A stretch of DNA of 64,000 bases from Mycolicibacter longobardus (GCF_002102265.1 NZ_LQPG01000010.1:124001-188000); one strand, 5' to 3'; shown: positions 43,733-52,566, counted from the stretch's first letter. The notes: generated by a model not told the origin, from the sequence alone. A program made the numbers and translations.

Positions 43733-44608
43733 TCAGTCGGCCTGCACCGACTTGACGGTCACCTTGACGGCCGGCGGGCCGTCGTCGGCGCCGCCCTGCA
43801 CACCGGCCTCGGCGATCTTGTCCAGGGTGGCCAGGCCGTCGTCCTGGATCTTGCCGAACACCGTGTACTGGGGCGGCAGCATCGAATCCCGGTACACCAG
43901 GAAGAACTGGCTGCCGTTGGTGCCGGGCCCGGCGTTGGCCATGGCCACGGTGCCGCGCGGGTAGGTCACCGGCCGCTGGGCGGCCGGGTCGCCGGATTCG
44001 TACTGGTCGGTGGGGTACTCGTTGGCGAACTCATACCCGGGGCCACCGGTGCCGTCGCCGGCCGGATCGCCGCACTGCAGCACACTCAGCGTCGGCGATG
44101 TGGTCAGCCGGTGGCACTGCGTGTCCTTGAAGAAGTCCTTCGCGGCCAGGCTGATGAAACTGTTGACGGTGCACGGTGATTGGGCGTTGCTGAGCATCAG
44201 ACCGATGGGGCCCTGGTCGGTCATCATCGACACGCTGACCTCTGCCGGATCGGTCGGGACCTTGCCGGAGCGCGGCGGCTCGACCGCCTTGCTGGCCGGG
44301 CGCGCCTTCGGGTACTGGCAGTTGGCGCCCAGTTCGGGCGACGCGGTGAACTTCGGCAGCTGCCCCGCGCCGCCCGTGGGTGCCGGCGAGGCCGCTGAGG
44401 ATTCCGAGGAGCCGCTCGCGTTGATGTTGCCCGCGTCGCCGTCGTCGCGCAGGACCACGAACACCACACCGGCCATCAGCAGCACCGCCGCCACCGCGCC
44501 GACGATCATCAGCAGGCGGCGCTGCTTGCGGGCCGCCTCGGCACGCTGCTGCACCTGTTGGTCCAGATTGCGCTTGGCGGCGGCACGCCGTTCTGAGTTC
44601 GTGGGCAC
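43733..44608 (-). CDS. ppiB: Membrane-anchored cyclophilin peptidyl-prolyl isomerase
   Basis: A 291-residue protein. Residues 1-30 are cytosolic and basic, 31-53 form one membrane helix (LLMIVGAVAAVLLMAGVVFVVL), then a Ser/Ala-rich linker leads to a cyclophilin domain from about residue 120. The core reads FFKDTQCHRLTT, VLQCGDPAGDGTGGPGY, GTVAMANAGPGTNGSQFFLVY and YTVFGKI. It isomerises proline bonds outside the membrane. It corresponds to Rv2582. The GTG at 44608 with GGGAGG upstream is preferred over a longer frame. Confidence 0.92.
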   Translation of the reverse strand: MPTNSERRAAAKRNLDQQVQQRAEAARKQRRLLMIVGAVAAVLLMAGVVFVVLRDDGDAGNINASGSSESSAASPAPTGGAGQLPKFTASPELGANCQYPKARPASKAVEPPRSGKVPTDPAEVSVSMMTDQGPIGLMLSNAQSPCTVNSFISLAAKDFFKDTQCHRLTTSPTLSVLQCGDPAGDGTGGPGYEFANEYPTDQYESGDPAAQRPVTYPRGTVAMANAGPGTNGSQFFLVYRDSMLPPQYTVFGKIQDDGLATLDKIAEAGVQGGADDGPPAVKVTVKSVQAD

Positions 44609-44718
44609 CGGCAGTAACCTCCCTGTCTCGCTGACTGAGTCGGGTTCCAAGTCTGCCAGAGCCGGCGTGGGCTGCCCGCGTCACCGCCGAGTGGGCGCGC
44701 AATGGGAAACTGGTCGAT

Positions 44719-45396
44719 GTGTTGGTGACCGGATTCCCCGCTGGAATGCTGGCGTGCAACTGCTACGTGCTGGCGCGGCGTAAGGGCGCCGATGCGATCG
44801 TCGTCGACCCCGGACAGCGCGCGATGGCCAGGCTTCAGCACATCCTCGACGAGAATCGGCTGACGCCGTCGGCGGTGCTGCTCACCCACGGCCACATCGA
44901 CCACATCTGGTCGGCGCAGAAGGTCTCCGACACCTACGGCTGCCCCACCTACATCCACCCCGAGGACCGCTTCATGCTCACCGACCCGCTGCGGTCCCTT
45001 GGCACGCTGCCCGGCCAGGCACTGTTCGGCGCACTGAGCAAGGTGATGTTCTCCGAGCCCAAGCAGCTGGTCGAACTGGACCGCGACGGGGACAAGCTCG
45101 GCCTCGGCGACACCCCCGTCACGGTCGACCACACCCCGGGGCACACCCGCGGCTCGGTGGTCTTCCGAGTGGAAGGCGACGCCAAAGAGGTGGTGTTCAG
45201 TGGTGACACGCTTTTCCAGAACTCGGTGGGGCGCACCGACCTGCCCGGCGGCAGTGGCCGGGAGCTGATGACGTCGATCGTCGACAAGCTGTTGACTCTT
45301 GACGATGCGACAGTGGTGCTGCCCGGCCACGGACCGAAGACCACCATCGGCGCCGAACGCCGGTACAACCCGTTCCTGGAAGGGCTCAGTGCGTGA
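44719..45396 (+). CDS. Metallo-beta-lactamase-fold hydrolase (glyoxalase II-like)
   Basis: A 225-residue MBL-fold protein. The metal motif THxHxDH is present as [12 protein letters not shown]. Further ligands are in [33 protein letters not shown] and [11 protein letters not shown]. It is close to the glyoxalase II/persulfide dioxygenase group, and corresponds to Rv2581c. The substrate could be S-lactoyl-mycothiol-like thioesters, but this is inference. The stop overlaps the hisS GTG by four bases. Confidence 0.9.
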   Translation: MLVTGFPAGMLACNCYVLARRKGADAIVVDPGQRAMARLQHILDENRLTPSAVLLTHGHIDHIWSAQKVSDTYGCPTYIHPEDRFMLTDPLRSLGTLPGQALFGALSKVMFSEPKQLVELDRDGDKLGLGDTPVTVDHTPGHTRGSVVFRVEGDAKEVVFSGDTLFQNSVGRTDLPGGSGRELMTSIVDKLLTLDDATVVLPGHGPKTTIGAERRYNPFLEGLSA

Positions 45397-46655
45397 GCAC
45401 GTTTGCCGCACCCAAAGGGGTGCCCGATTACGTTCCGCCGGCCTCGGCCGGTTTCGTCGCGGTGCGCGACGGGCTGCTGGCGGTCGCTCGCCGCGCCGGC
45501 TACGGCGACATCGAGCTGCCGATCTTCGAGGACACCGCGCTGTTCGCCCGCGGGGTGGGGGAGTCCACCGACGTGGTCTCCAAGGAGATGTACACCTTCG
45601 CCGACCGTGGCGACCGGTCGGTGACGCTGCGGCCCGAGGGCACCGCCGGGGTGGTGCGTGCGGTGATCGAGCACGGGCTGGACCGCGGCCAGCTGCCGGT
45701 CAAGCTGTGTTACTCGGGGCCGTTCTTCCGTTACGAGCGTCCGCAGGCCGGCCGGTATCGGCAGCTTCAGCAGGTCGGGGTGGAGGCGATCGGCGTCGAC
45801 GACCCGGCGCTGGACGCCGAAGTGATCGCCGTCGCCGACGCGGGCTTTCGCTCGCTGGGCCTGGACGGCTTCCGGCTGGAGCTCACCTCGCTGGGCGACG
45901 ACACCTGCCGGCCGGCTTATCGAGAGTTGTTGCAGCAGTTCCTGTTCGGCCTCGACCTCGATGATGAGACTCGCCGGCGCGCGCAGATCAATCCGCTGCG
46001 GGTGCTCGACGACAAACGCCCGCAGGTGCGTGAGATGACCGCCGACGCCCCGCTCATGCTCGATCACCTCTCGCAGGCCGCGAGGATGCACTTCGACACC
46101 GTGCTGGCGCACCTGGATGCGCTCGGGGTGCCCTACGTGGTGAACCCCCGCATGGTGCGCGGGCTGGACTACTACACCAAGACCACCTTCGAGTTCGTCC
46201 ACGACGGATTGGGCGCGCAGTCCGGGATCGGCGGCGGTGGCCGCTACGACGGGCTCATGCGCCAGCTGGGCGGGCAGGATCTGTCCGGAATCGGCTTTGG
46301 GCTCGGGGTGGACCGCACCCTGCTGGCGCTGGCCGCCGAGGGCAAGAGCGTGGGCCAGACCACCCGGTGCGACGTGTTCGGGGTGGGCCTTTCGGAGGCG
46401 GCCAAGCTGCGGCTCGCCGTGGTGGCCGGGCAGTTGCGCGCGGCCGGGGTGCGGGTGGACCTGGCCTATGGGGACCGCGGCCTCAAGGGCGCGATGCGCG
46501 CTGCTGACCGCTCCGGAGCCGCGCTCGCCCTGGTCGCCGGGGACCGCGACCTGGAGGCCGGCACCGTCGGCGTCAAGAATCTGGCCGCCGGGGAGCAGGT
46601 CGACGTTGCGCTTGAGGACGTCGTGGCCGACGTCCTACGCCGAATGTCGCCTTGA
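45393..46655 (+). CDS. hisS: Histidyl-tRNA synthetase
   Basis: A 420-residue class II synthetase. Motif 1 region [16 protein letters not shown], motif 2 [19 protein letters not shown], the histidine-binding loops LDFYTKT-like [12 protein letters not shown] and [12 protein letters not shown], and motif 3 [15 protein letters not shown] are present. The C-terminal anticodon-binding domain follows. It corresponds to Rv2580c. The GTG start overlaps the preceding hydrolase gene. Confidence 0.97.
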   Translation: MSTFAAPKGVPDYVPPASAGFVAVRDGLLAVARRAGYGDIELPIFEDTALFARGVGESTDVVSKEMYTFADRGDRSVTLRPEGTAGVVRAVIEHGLDRGQLPVKLCYSGPFFRYERPQAGRYRQLQQVGVEAIGVDDPALDAEVIAVADAGFRSLGLDGFRLELTSLGDDTCRPAYRELLQQFLFGLDLDDETRRRAQINPLRVLDDKRPQVREMTADAPLMLDHLSQAARMHFDTVLAHLDALGVPYVVNPRMVRGLDYYTKTTFEFVHDGLGAQSGIGGGGRYDGLMRQLGGQDLSGIGFGLGVDRTLLALAAEGKSVGQTTRCDVFGVGLSEAAKLRLAVVAGQLRAAGVRVDLAYGDRGLKGAMRAADRSGAALALVAGDRDLEAGTVGVKNLAAGEQVDVALEDVVADVLRRMSP

Positions 46656-46662
46656 TACACGG

Positions 46663-46671
46663 TTATCCACA
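46663..46671 (+). other. Single DnaA-box-like site TTATCCACA
   Basis: A full 9-base match to the bacterial DnaA box lies eight bases after the hisS stop. It is solitary, so it is not an origin. A regulatory role or chance is possible. Confidence 0.3.
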
Positions 46672-46735
46672 GAACGCGTGACATAACCCGACGCTCGGCA
46701 CACGGATGACGGCGTGAACCGTCAGTGTGACCGCC

Positions 46736-47647
46736 ATGAGGCAAGCAGGCTGGCCCTTCGTAGGCACCGAGGCGCTGGCGGCGGGCCGGGTCACCAGGCG
46801 GACGCTGCGTAGCCGGCATCAGATGCTCTACCGCAACGTCTACCTGCCGAATGGGCAGGAACTCACGCCCGTCACCCGCGCGGTTGCGGCCTGGTTGTGG
46901 TCGGGCCGCGCCGCCACGGTTGCCGGGGTCTCCGCCGCGGCGTTGCACGGTTCGCGGTGGTTGGATGCCCGATTGCCGGCCGAGCTGAACCGGACTGCTC
47001 CCGGCTCCGTTGACGGGATCGTCATCCGTCGCGAGCAGTTGCGGCCGGACGAGACATGTCTGATCCGGGGGATACCGACCACTACTGTCGCGCGGACCGC
47101 ATTCGATGTCGGGCGCCGGACGGGACTGGTGACCGCGGTGATCCGGCTTGACGCACTGGGACATGCCACCGGACTCGTCCCGGGTGAGGTGGCAGAAGTG
47201 GCCGACCGTCATGGCGGTGCACGAGGCATAACTCAGCTGCGGCAAGCGGTCTCGTTGATGGACGGCGGGGCCGAGTCACCGCAGGAGACTCGGACGCGAC
47301 TGTTGATGATTCGCAGTGGCCTGCCGCCGCCGGTGACCCAGATCGTCGTGCGAGATGACTACGGACGCCCATTCGCCCGCATCGACATGGGCTGGCCCGA
47401 ATACCGAGTGGGAGTGGAGTTCGACGGTGCTCAGCATTGGACCGATCCCCGGCAACGAACTGCGGACATCGACCGTTACGCCGAGTTGGCGGCACGAGGT
47501 TGGGTGATCGTCCGAGTCAGCAGTGGCCTGCTTCGGGATCGGCCGGCCGTCATACTCGAGCGGGTCCAGACCGCACTTCGGGCAGCCGGTTGGACCGGGA
47601 CCAAGCCGAATGTCGAGTTGTTGTACGCACGCCGACTCAGAGCGTGA
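46736..47647 (+). CDS. DUF559-domain protein with AbiEi-like N-terminus
   Basis: A 303-residue protein common in mycobacteria. The N-terminal third resembles a winged-helix AbiEi-like region (AVAAWLWSGRAATVAGVSAAALHG). The C-terminal third is a Vsr-like/DUF559 endonuclease fold with ARIDMGWPEYRVGVEFDGAQHW, holding the D...E-x-D pattern of PD-(D/E)XK nucleases, and ELAARGWVIVRVSS as the last strand. It may be a nuclease or a defence-related protein; no partner gene is adjacent. The start could also be the GTG at 46727. Confidence 0.75.
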   Translation: MRQAGWPFVGTEALAAGRVTRRTLRSRHQMLYRNVYLPNGQELTPVTRAVAAWLWSGRAATVAGVSAAALHGSRWLDARLPAELNRTAPGSVDGIVIRREQLRPDETCLIRGIPTTTVARTAFDVGRRTGLVTAVIRLDALGHATGLVPGEVAEVADRHGGARGITQLRQAVSLMDGGAESPQETRTRLLMIRSGLPPPVTQIVVRDDYGRPFARIDMGWPEYRVGVEFDGAQHWTDPRQRTADIDRYAELAARGWVIVRVSSGLLRDRPAVILERVQTALRAAGWTGTKPNVELLYARRLRA

Positions 47648-47680
47648 CAAAAGTCGTCACTCGGCAAGCTCCGGTAGCGT
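47644..47680 (+). promoter_or_regulatory. Promoter and inverted repeat for the MmpS-like gene
   Basis: GTGAC-N7-GTCAC (47644-47660) is a perfect inverted repeat overlapping the preceding stop. A TAGCGT -10 element (47675-47680) ends eight bases before the ATG, predicting a leaderless mRNA. The repeat would be near the -35 position. Confidence 0.5.
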
Positions 47681-47688
47681 TACGCGGT

Positions 47689-48207
47689 ATGACGATCATG
47701 CGGAAAGCGACAGCCGGGGTCGGCACGGCGCTGCTGGCGGCGGCGGTCGGAATGCTGGCCGGCCAGGCGACGTCACTGGCGGACCCGGAAACCCCGACAG
47801 AACCTTCGGCTGAGGCGCCGGCGCCATCCCCGACGGAAAGTGCTCCCCAATCGCCGGCCGAAGCCCCGAAGAAGAGCTCGGCCGGCGGCCACGAGGTCAC
47901 CTACACCATCACCGCCACCAGCGACCTGACCGGCAACATCTCCTACATCAAGACCGACCCGCCCAGCATGTCGGCTTACAACGCCAACTCCTCGGAGTAC
48001 CTGGAGACGGTTCGCGTGCCGATCAGCGGGGGACAGCCCCTGGTCTACACGACCACCCTGGCCGACCCGAGCCAGTGGGCGCTGGTCACCGCCAGCGGAG
48101 GTCTGAGGATCAACCCCGAGTTCCACTGCGAGATCGCCGTCGACGGCGAAGTGGTGGTGTCGCAGCAGGGCGGCAGCGGTGTGTCCTGCTCGACCCGGCC
48201 TTGGTAG
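47689..48207 (+). CDS. Secreted MmpS-like protein
   Basis: A 172-residue protein with a signal peptide cut after residue 32 (SLA, then DPETP). A Pro/Ala/Ser-rich linker (33-68) precedes a beta-sandwich of about 100 residues resembling the outer domain of MmpS proteins: VTYTITATSDLTGNISYI, LVYTTTLADPSQWALVTASGG and FHCEIAVDGEVVVSQQ with a cysteine pair. MmpS proteins assist MmpL transporters, but no mmpL is adjacent and the membrane anchor is replaced by a cleavable signal. It is close in place to the Rv2576c position. Function unknown. Confidence 0.75.
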   Translation: MTIMRKATAGVGTALLAAAVGMLAGQATSLADPETPTEPSAEAPAPSPTESAPQSPAEAPKKSSAGGHEVTYTITATSDLTGNISYIKTDPPSMSAYNANSSEYLETVRVPISGGQPLVYTTTLADPSQWALVTASGGLRINPEFHCEIAVDGEVVVSQQGGSGVSCSTRPW

Positions 48208-48214
48208 CGACACC

Positions 48215-48562
48215 TCAGTCGGCGAACACGTACACCCAGGCCTGCGCGCCGGAGCGTAGCGGCACCGAAACCCGCCGGTAGGCGTCGACTTCGTAGTCGT
48301 CGGCGGCCGCCAGTTCCGCGGTGCTGATCGCGAACACCGTGCCGTCAATGTGGGCACCGGGTGCTGCCGATGGGCGCAGGATCGGGTGACGGTCGCTGCC
48401 GCTGACCGCCACCACCTCCGGATCGGTGATCATCACGTAGTCGAGGTCATAGCCCACGATCGCGTCGGGCCGGCCGTCGAGCTCGCGCCCGAACGTGCTG
48501 CGTTGCACCTCCGGTAGCTGCAGGGTGCCGTAGGAGAACAACAGTTGGGTGTCGTTGGTCAT
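48215..48562 (-). CDS. Gamma-glutamylcyclotransferase-like protein
   Basis: A 115-residue AIG2/GGCT-fold protein. The substrate loop FSYGTLQLPEVQ and the catalytic-type glutamate in DDYEVDAYRRVSV are present. The family releases 5-oxoproline from gamma-glutamyl amines or peptides. Its start overlaps the stop of the XRE-cupin gene by four bases (ATGA), so the two are one operon. Confidence 0.88.
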   Translation of the reverse strand: MTNDTQLLFSYGTLQLPEVQRSTFGRELDGRPDAIVGYDLDYVMITDPEVVAVSGSDRHPILRPSAAPGAHIDGTVFAISTAELAAADDYEVDAYRRVSVPLRSGAQAWVYVFAD

Positions 48563-49092
48563 TGCGGGCCGGCCTCCGCGACGACGACGACCTCGGCGGG
48601 TTGGGGCCCGACCGTGCGGATGCGGTGGTTGATCGAGGCGTCGAAGTAGGCGCTGTCACCGGCCGCCAAGGTCCAGGTCGCATCGCCGTATTCCAGCTCC
48701 ACCGTTCCTGCGTGGACGAACACGAACTCCTGACCGGTGTGCAGGGCGTGCAGCGGGTCAGCCTCGCGAAGCGTGCGCCCGGTGGGGCGCACCACGAACG
48801 GCGACATCGACTTTCCCAGCATTCCCGACGCGATCGCCCGGTAGCGTTGCCGATTCGCGCTGCGGTCGGCGGCCCGGTCGACGGTGATCTTGTCCTCCTC
48901 GCGCTGTTCGGAGAACAGTTGCGCCACATCGACATCCAGGGCCTGGGCGACCTTGATGGCCGTCGCGATGGATGGCGTGCTGCGGCTGCGTTCGATCTTG
49001 GACAGGTAGCTCTTGGTCAGCCCGGTTCGCCCGGCGAGGTCTTCGAGAGTCAGTCCTCGCTGCTTGCGGACGGTCCGCAACAGTTCAGTCAT
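48559..49092 (-). CDS. XRE-cupin transcription regulator
   Basis: A 177-residue regulator. Residues 2-57 form a helix-turn-helix of the XRE type (LRTVRKQRGLTLEDLAGRTGLTKSYLSKIERS). Residues 105-170 form a cupin barrel (GQEFVFVHAGTVELEYGDATWTLAAGDSAYFDASINHRI), likely the effector-binding part. It resembles PuuR/SutR-class repressors of small-molecule catabolism. It is divergent from the aldolase-like gene, with a clear inverted repeat between them. Confidence 0.9.
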   Translation of the reverse strand: MTELLRTVRKQRGLTLEDLAGRTGLTKSYLSKIERSRSTPSIATAIKVAQALDVDVAQLFSEQREEDKITVDRAADRSANRQRYRAIASGMLGKSMSPFVVRPTGRTLREADPLHALHTGQEFVFVHAGTVELEYGDATWTLAAGDSAYFDASINHRIRTVGPQPAEVVVVAEAGPQ

Positions 49093-49114
49093 GTGTCCAT
49101 GATCGCACAGATAT

Positions 49115-49127
49115 GACACAAGGTGTC
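49115..49127. promoter_or_regulatory. Candidate operator GACAC-AAG-GTGTC
   Basis: A perfect 5-base inverted repeat with a 3-base centre lies 23 bases upstream of the XRE-cupin start and 47 bases upstream of the aldolase start. A further TGTGTCC half-site is at 49092-49098. This fits autoregulation and control of the divergent operon. Confidence 0.65.
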
Positions 49128-49174
49128 CTATCGCATAAGGTGGTGTCATCACTGGCCGCCACCGAGGAGTTGCC

Positions 49175-49969
49175 GTGGGAACCACGTTCGACGATTCCAA
49201 ATCCGATTTGATGCAGCGTGCCCAGCGGGGCCTTGCGGAGAACTTCGCGCAAGTGCAGTGGTCCACCCGCCAGAAGCTGGCGCTGACCTGCCGGGCGCTG
49301 TCGGATCGCGGCCACGACTCGGGCCTGGCCGGGCAGATCACCGCCCGGGCCGAGGCGTCCGGCACCTATTACACCCAGCGGCTCGGCCTGGGCTTCGACG
49401 AGATCACCGACGCCAACCTGCTGCTCGTCGACGAAGACCTCTGTGTTCTTGCGGACTCGGGGACTCCGGGCATGGCCAACCCCGCCAACCGCTTCCACAG
49501 CTGGATCTACCGGGCCCGCCCCGATGTGCAGTGCATCGTGCACACCCACCCCTTCCATGTGGCCGCCCTGTCGATGCTGGAGACACCGCTGGTCATCTCC
49601 CACATGGACACCACCCCGCTCTACGACGACTGCGCCTTTCTGCCGAACTGGCCGGGCGTACCGGTCGGCAACGAGGAGGGCGAGATAATCACGGAAGCCC
49701 TCGGCGACAAGAAGGCGATCCTGCTGGCGCACCACGGTCAGATCGTGGCCGCCGCCAGCGTCGAGGAGGCCTGCTCCCTGGCGGTGTTGATCGAGCGTGC
49801 GGCCGCCCTGCAGCTGGCCGCCATGGCCGCCGGGACCATCAGGGAACTCCCGGAGAAGCTGGCCCGCGAAGCCCACGACTGGACCCTGTCGCCCAGCCGC
49901 AGCGTGGCCAATTTCGCCTACTACGCCCGCCGTGCACTGGCCGGCCACCCCGACGCAATCACCGGATAA
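49175..49969 (+). CDS. Class II aldolase/adducin-family protein
   Basis: A 264-residue protein of the fuculose-aldolase/adducin family. Zinc ligands appear as CIVHTHPFHVAAL and later LLAHHGQIVAAAS; the catalytic acid region is in FLPNWPGVPVGNEEGE. Family members cleave sugar phosphates or decarboxylate. GTG start. It is followed 15 bases later by a dihydrodipicolinate synthase-family gene, and both should be under the divergent XRE-cupin regulator. Confidence 0.87.
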   Translation: MGTTFDDSKSDLMQRAQRGLAENFAQVQWSTRQKLALTCRALSDRGHDSGLAGQITARAEASGTYYTQRLGLGFDEITDANLLLVDEDLCVLADSGTPGMANPANRFHSWIYRARPDVQCIVHTHPFHVAALSMLETPLVISHMDTTPLYDDCAFLPNWPGVPVGNEEGEIITEALGDKKAILLAHHGQIVAAASVEEACSLAVLIERAAALQLAAMAAGTIRELPEKLAREAHDWTLSPSRSVANFAYYARRALAGHPDAITG

Positions 49970-49984
49970 CTCAAGGAGCACTTC

Positions 49985-50857
49985 GTGGCAGCACCTTTGC
50001 GCGGCGTCATCGGCTACTCGATAACGCCGTTCAACGACGAGGGTATCGACACCGCCGTCCTGACTACCGTCACCCAGCGACTCCTCGACGCCGGCGTGCA
50101 CGCCATCGCCCCCTTGGGCAGCACCGGTGAACTCGCCTACCTTGACGAGCACGAATTCGACATCGTCGTCGACACCACGATGGCGGCGGTAGCCGGGAGG
50201 CTTCCGGTGCTGGTCGGGGTGTCGGACCTGACCACCGCGCGCACCGTGCGGCGCGCCCGTTACGCGGCGCAGGCCGGTGCTGCTGCGGTGATGGTCTCGC
50301 CGGTGTCGTACTGGAAGCTCTCCGAACGGGAGATCACCGCCCACTACGCGGCCGTCTCCGACGCCGTCGGCATCGACATCGTCGCCTACAACAACCCGGC
50401 CACCTCCGGGGTGGACATGAGCCCCGAGCTGCTGGTGGGCATGTTCGAGAGCATCGAGCACGTCACCATGGTCAAGGAGTCCACCGGAGATCTGACCCGG
50501 ATGCTGCGGATAGCCGAGCTGTCCGGCGGACGCCTGCCGTTCTTCAACGGCAGCAACCCGCTCGTGCTCGAGGCACTGCGCGCCGGTGCCGCCGGCTGGT
50601 GCACTGCGGCACCCAACCTGCGCGCGCAACCATGCCTGGATCTGTACGCGGCGGTCACCGGGGGAGACCTGGACACCGCGCAGGCGCGCTACGACGAACT
50701 CAAGCCGCTGCTGGAGTTCATCGTGGCCGGTGGGCTGCCCACCACGGTCAAGGCGGGCTTGGAGCTACTCGGGGTGCCGGCCGGAGTGCCGCGGCGCCCG
50801 CTGTTGCCGCTCGACGACGCGGGCCGTGCCGAGCTGCGCGGACTGCTCCCGGGCTGA
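49985..50857 (+). CDS. Dihydrodipicolinate synthase-family lyase
   Basis: A 290-residue TIM-barrel Schiff-base lyase. The GSTGELAYLDEHEF loop, the catalytic tyrosine in IVAYNNPATSG and the Schiff-base lysine in TMVKESTGD are intact. The dapA gene of mycobacteria lies elsewhere, and the operon context points to a catabolic pyruvate-dependent aldolase or dehydratase, for example on sugar acids or hydroxyproline products. The true substrate is unknown. GTG start with AAGGAG nine bases upstream. Confidence 0.88.
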   Translation: MAAPLRGVIGYSITPFNDEGIDTAVLTTVTQRLLDAGVHAIAPLGSTGELAYLDEHEFDIVVDTTMAAVAGRLPVLVGVSDLTTARTVRRARYAAQAGAAAVMVSPVSYWKLSEREITAHYAAVSDAVGIDIVAYNNPATSGVDMSPELLVGMFESIEHVTMVKESTGDLTRMLRIAELSGGRLPFFNGSNPLVLEALRAGAAGWCTAAPNLRAQPCLDLYAAVTGGDLDTAQARYDELKPLLEFIVAGGLPTTVKAGLELLGVPAGVPRRPLLPLDDAGRAELRGLLPG

Positions 50858-50877
50858 CCTGACGGCGGCGTCCGCCG

Positions 50878-51753
50878 CTAGCCCAGGTTGCTGGTGGCGA
50901 AGGTGTCGCACTGGTTGGGGTCGCCGGTCTGGTAGCCGACGGTGAACCAGTGCTGACGCTGCGCCGAGGCGCCGTGGGTCCAGGACTCCGGGTTGACCCG
51001 GCCGGTCGCGGCTTCCTGGATGCGGTCGTCGCCCACCGAGGATGCCGCCGACAAGGCGTCGCGGATGTCGTCGTCGCTCAGCGGCTGCAGGAACGGCACC
51101 CCGGTGCTCGCCTGCTTGGTCACCGATGCGTAGTGCGCCCACACCCCGGCGTAGCAGTCGGCCTGCAGTTCGGTGCGGACTCCGGCGCCGGTCGGGCCCT
51201 GCGCGCCGCTCTGGGCCCGGCCGAGCACGCCGCGCAGGTTCTGCACGTGGTGGCCGAACTCGTGGGCCACCACGTATTCCTGTGCCAGCGGGCCGCTGCT
51301 GGAGCCGAACTGGTCGACGAGCACGTTGAAGAAGTCAGTGTCGAAGTAGGCGGTCCGGTCCGCCGGGCAATAGAACGGACCCACGGCACTGCTGGCCACT
51401 CCGCAGCCGGTGGACGTCTGTCCGCTGAACAGCTGCACCTGCGGGCGGGTGTAACCGCGTAACAGGTCGGACCACACCGCGTCCACCGAGTTGGCGGTGG
51501 CGACCACCCGGCACTGCACGTATCTATTGGCGTCCTCGCCGGTGCGGCACTTGTTCAGATCGAAGCCCGGCGCTGCGTACTGCCCGGGATCCACCGGCTG
51601 CTGGCTGAGTACGTCACCGGGGTCGGCCCCCAGCAACAGCGCCACCACCAACACCACCAGCCCCGCGACACCACCGCCGATGGCGATCCCACGGCCGGCA
51701 CCGCCGGACGAGGTGGTGCTGGTATCGATCTGCATACCTTCGTTGAAGGTCAT
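50878..51753 (-). CDS. Putative neutral zinc metallopeptidase, YpfJ family
   Basis: A 291-residue protein. A Gly-rich N-terminus precedes one membrane helix (GGGVAGLVVLVVALLLG, residues 26-43). The outer domain has the zinc motif HEFGHH and the third-ligand region ELQADCYAGVWAHY, both diagnostic of the YpfJ family. Four cysteines are likely paired outside the cell. It corresponds to Rv2575. The ATG at 51753 precedes a conserved MTFNEG start. No substrate is known. Confidence 0.9.
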   Translation of the reverse strand: MTFNEGMQIDTSTTSSGGAGRGIAIGGGVAGLVVLVVALLLGADPGDVLSQQPVDPGQYAAPGFDLNKCRTGEDANRYVQCRVVATANSVDAVWSDLLRGYTRPQVQLFSGQTSTGCGVASSAVGPFYCPADRTAYFDTDFFNVLVDQFGSSSGPLAQEYVVAHEFGHHVQNLRGVLGRAQSGAQGPTGAGVRTELQADCYAGVWAHYASVTKQASTGVPFLQPLSDDDIRDALSAASSVGDDRIQEAATGRVNPESWTHGASAQRQHWFTVGYQTGDPNQCDTFATSNLG

Positions 51754-52252
51754 CGCACGCTCCGTGGGGTTGTCCGTGGGTACAGGGGGCCGGCCCGTCC
51801 GGTTTTGGGCCACCTTAGCTTCGCACACCGGAACCGGCCGTCAGACCCCGTTCAGGCCGGTTGGCTGTGACAAATCCGCTTAGTTAATTAAGCGTCTCCA
51901 CCCTTGTATGACCAGTTTCCAAACCTTTACTGAATGTTTGTCGCGCTGCTGTACCGCTTGCTGGTAGCGGTGTTACGTTCTGCATCCGGCCGGCAGTGGG
52001 GCTCACTCGCGACGGCCTGCCATAGGTTTCTGCCACGTCTCTCTAGAGAGGTTGCCGCCAGGTGAACGCGTCAGCTCGTCTCCTGCCAGCTCGGCCTGGT
52101 ACCGGACGTGAGTTGTCGTTCGCCTCTGCAGTCACACCTTTATCAGGCCGTTATCGCAACGGTCCGCTAGAGTGACCTACGTCAAGTATTGACGCAGACT
52201 TCGCCCAGCCAACATTTCACCGACTCGCGCGCACGTTCCCAGGAGGCCCAAG
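51754..52252. other. Gene-free 499-bp region upstream of the PE gene
   Basis: No convincing coding frame is present. Three inverted repeats stand out: CGCTTA-N6-TAAGCG (51877-51894), ACCGCT-N7-AGCGGT (51953-51971) and CGTCAA-GTA-TTGACG (52180-52194). Part of it is AT-rich against the background (51870-51935). A TAGAGT hexamer (52168-52173) could be a -10 element, giving a leader of about 75 bases before the PE gene. The region may hold a regulated promoter for the PE-PPE-Esx module. Confidence 0.5.
52180..52194. promoter_or_regulatory. Inverted repeat CGTCAA-GTA-TTGACG
   Basis: A perfect 6-base inverted repeat with a 3-base centre lies just downstream of a TAGAGT -10-like hexamer and 58 bases before the PE start. 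A protein bound here would block transcription of the PE-PPE-Esx module. Confidence 0.5.
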
Positions 52253-52552
52253 ATGTCGTTCGTAACCGCCCAGCCAGAGAATCTGACGGCTGCTGCCGGA
52301 AGCCTGTCCGGAATCGGGGACTCCATGACCGCGGGAGTGGCGGCGGCCGCTGCCCCCACCACCGGTGTGATCGCGCCTGCCGCCGACCTGGTGTCCGCGC
52401 TGACCGCGGCCCAGTTCTCCGTTCACGGCGCGCTGTTCCAGGAGGTCGGCGCTCAGGCCGCGGCGGTGCACCAGCAGATCGCGGCGACGTTGAGCAGCAA
52501 CGGGAGTGCCTACGCCTTCACCGAGGCCGTCAACGCCTCTTCGGCCGGTTGA
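52253..52552 (+). CDS. PE-family protein
   Basis: A 99-residue protein made only of a PE domain: MSFVTAQPENLTAAAGSLSGIG at the start, two long helices, and the type VII secretion motif YxxxE (YAFTE) near residue 87. Short PE proteins pair with the PPE protein encoded next to them and leave by an ESX system. AGGAGG lies eight bases before the ATG. It is the first gene of a four-gene PE-PPE-Esx-Esx module; the ESX core machinery is not in this window. Confidence 0.95.
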   Translation: MSFVTAQPENLTAAAGSLSGIGDSMTAGVAAAAAPTTGVIAPAADLVSALTAAQFSVHGALFQEVGAQAAAVHQQIAATLSSNGSAYAFTEAVNASSAG

Positions 52553-52566
52553 GGCGGGGCGCATAG

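Noticed and set aside
46663..46671. A replication origin near hisS
   Set aside because: Only one DnaA-box match is present, with no cluster, no AT-rich unwinding region and no dnaA or dnaN gene.
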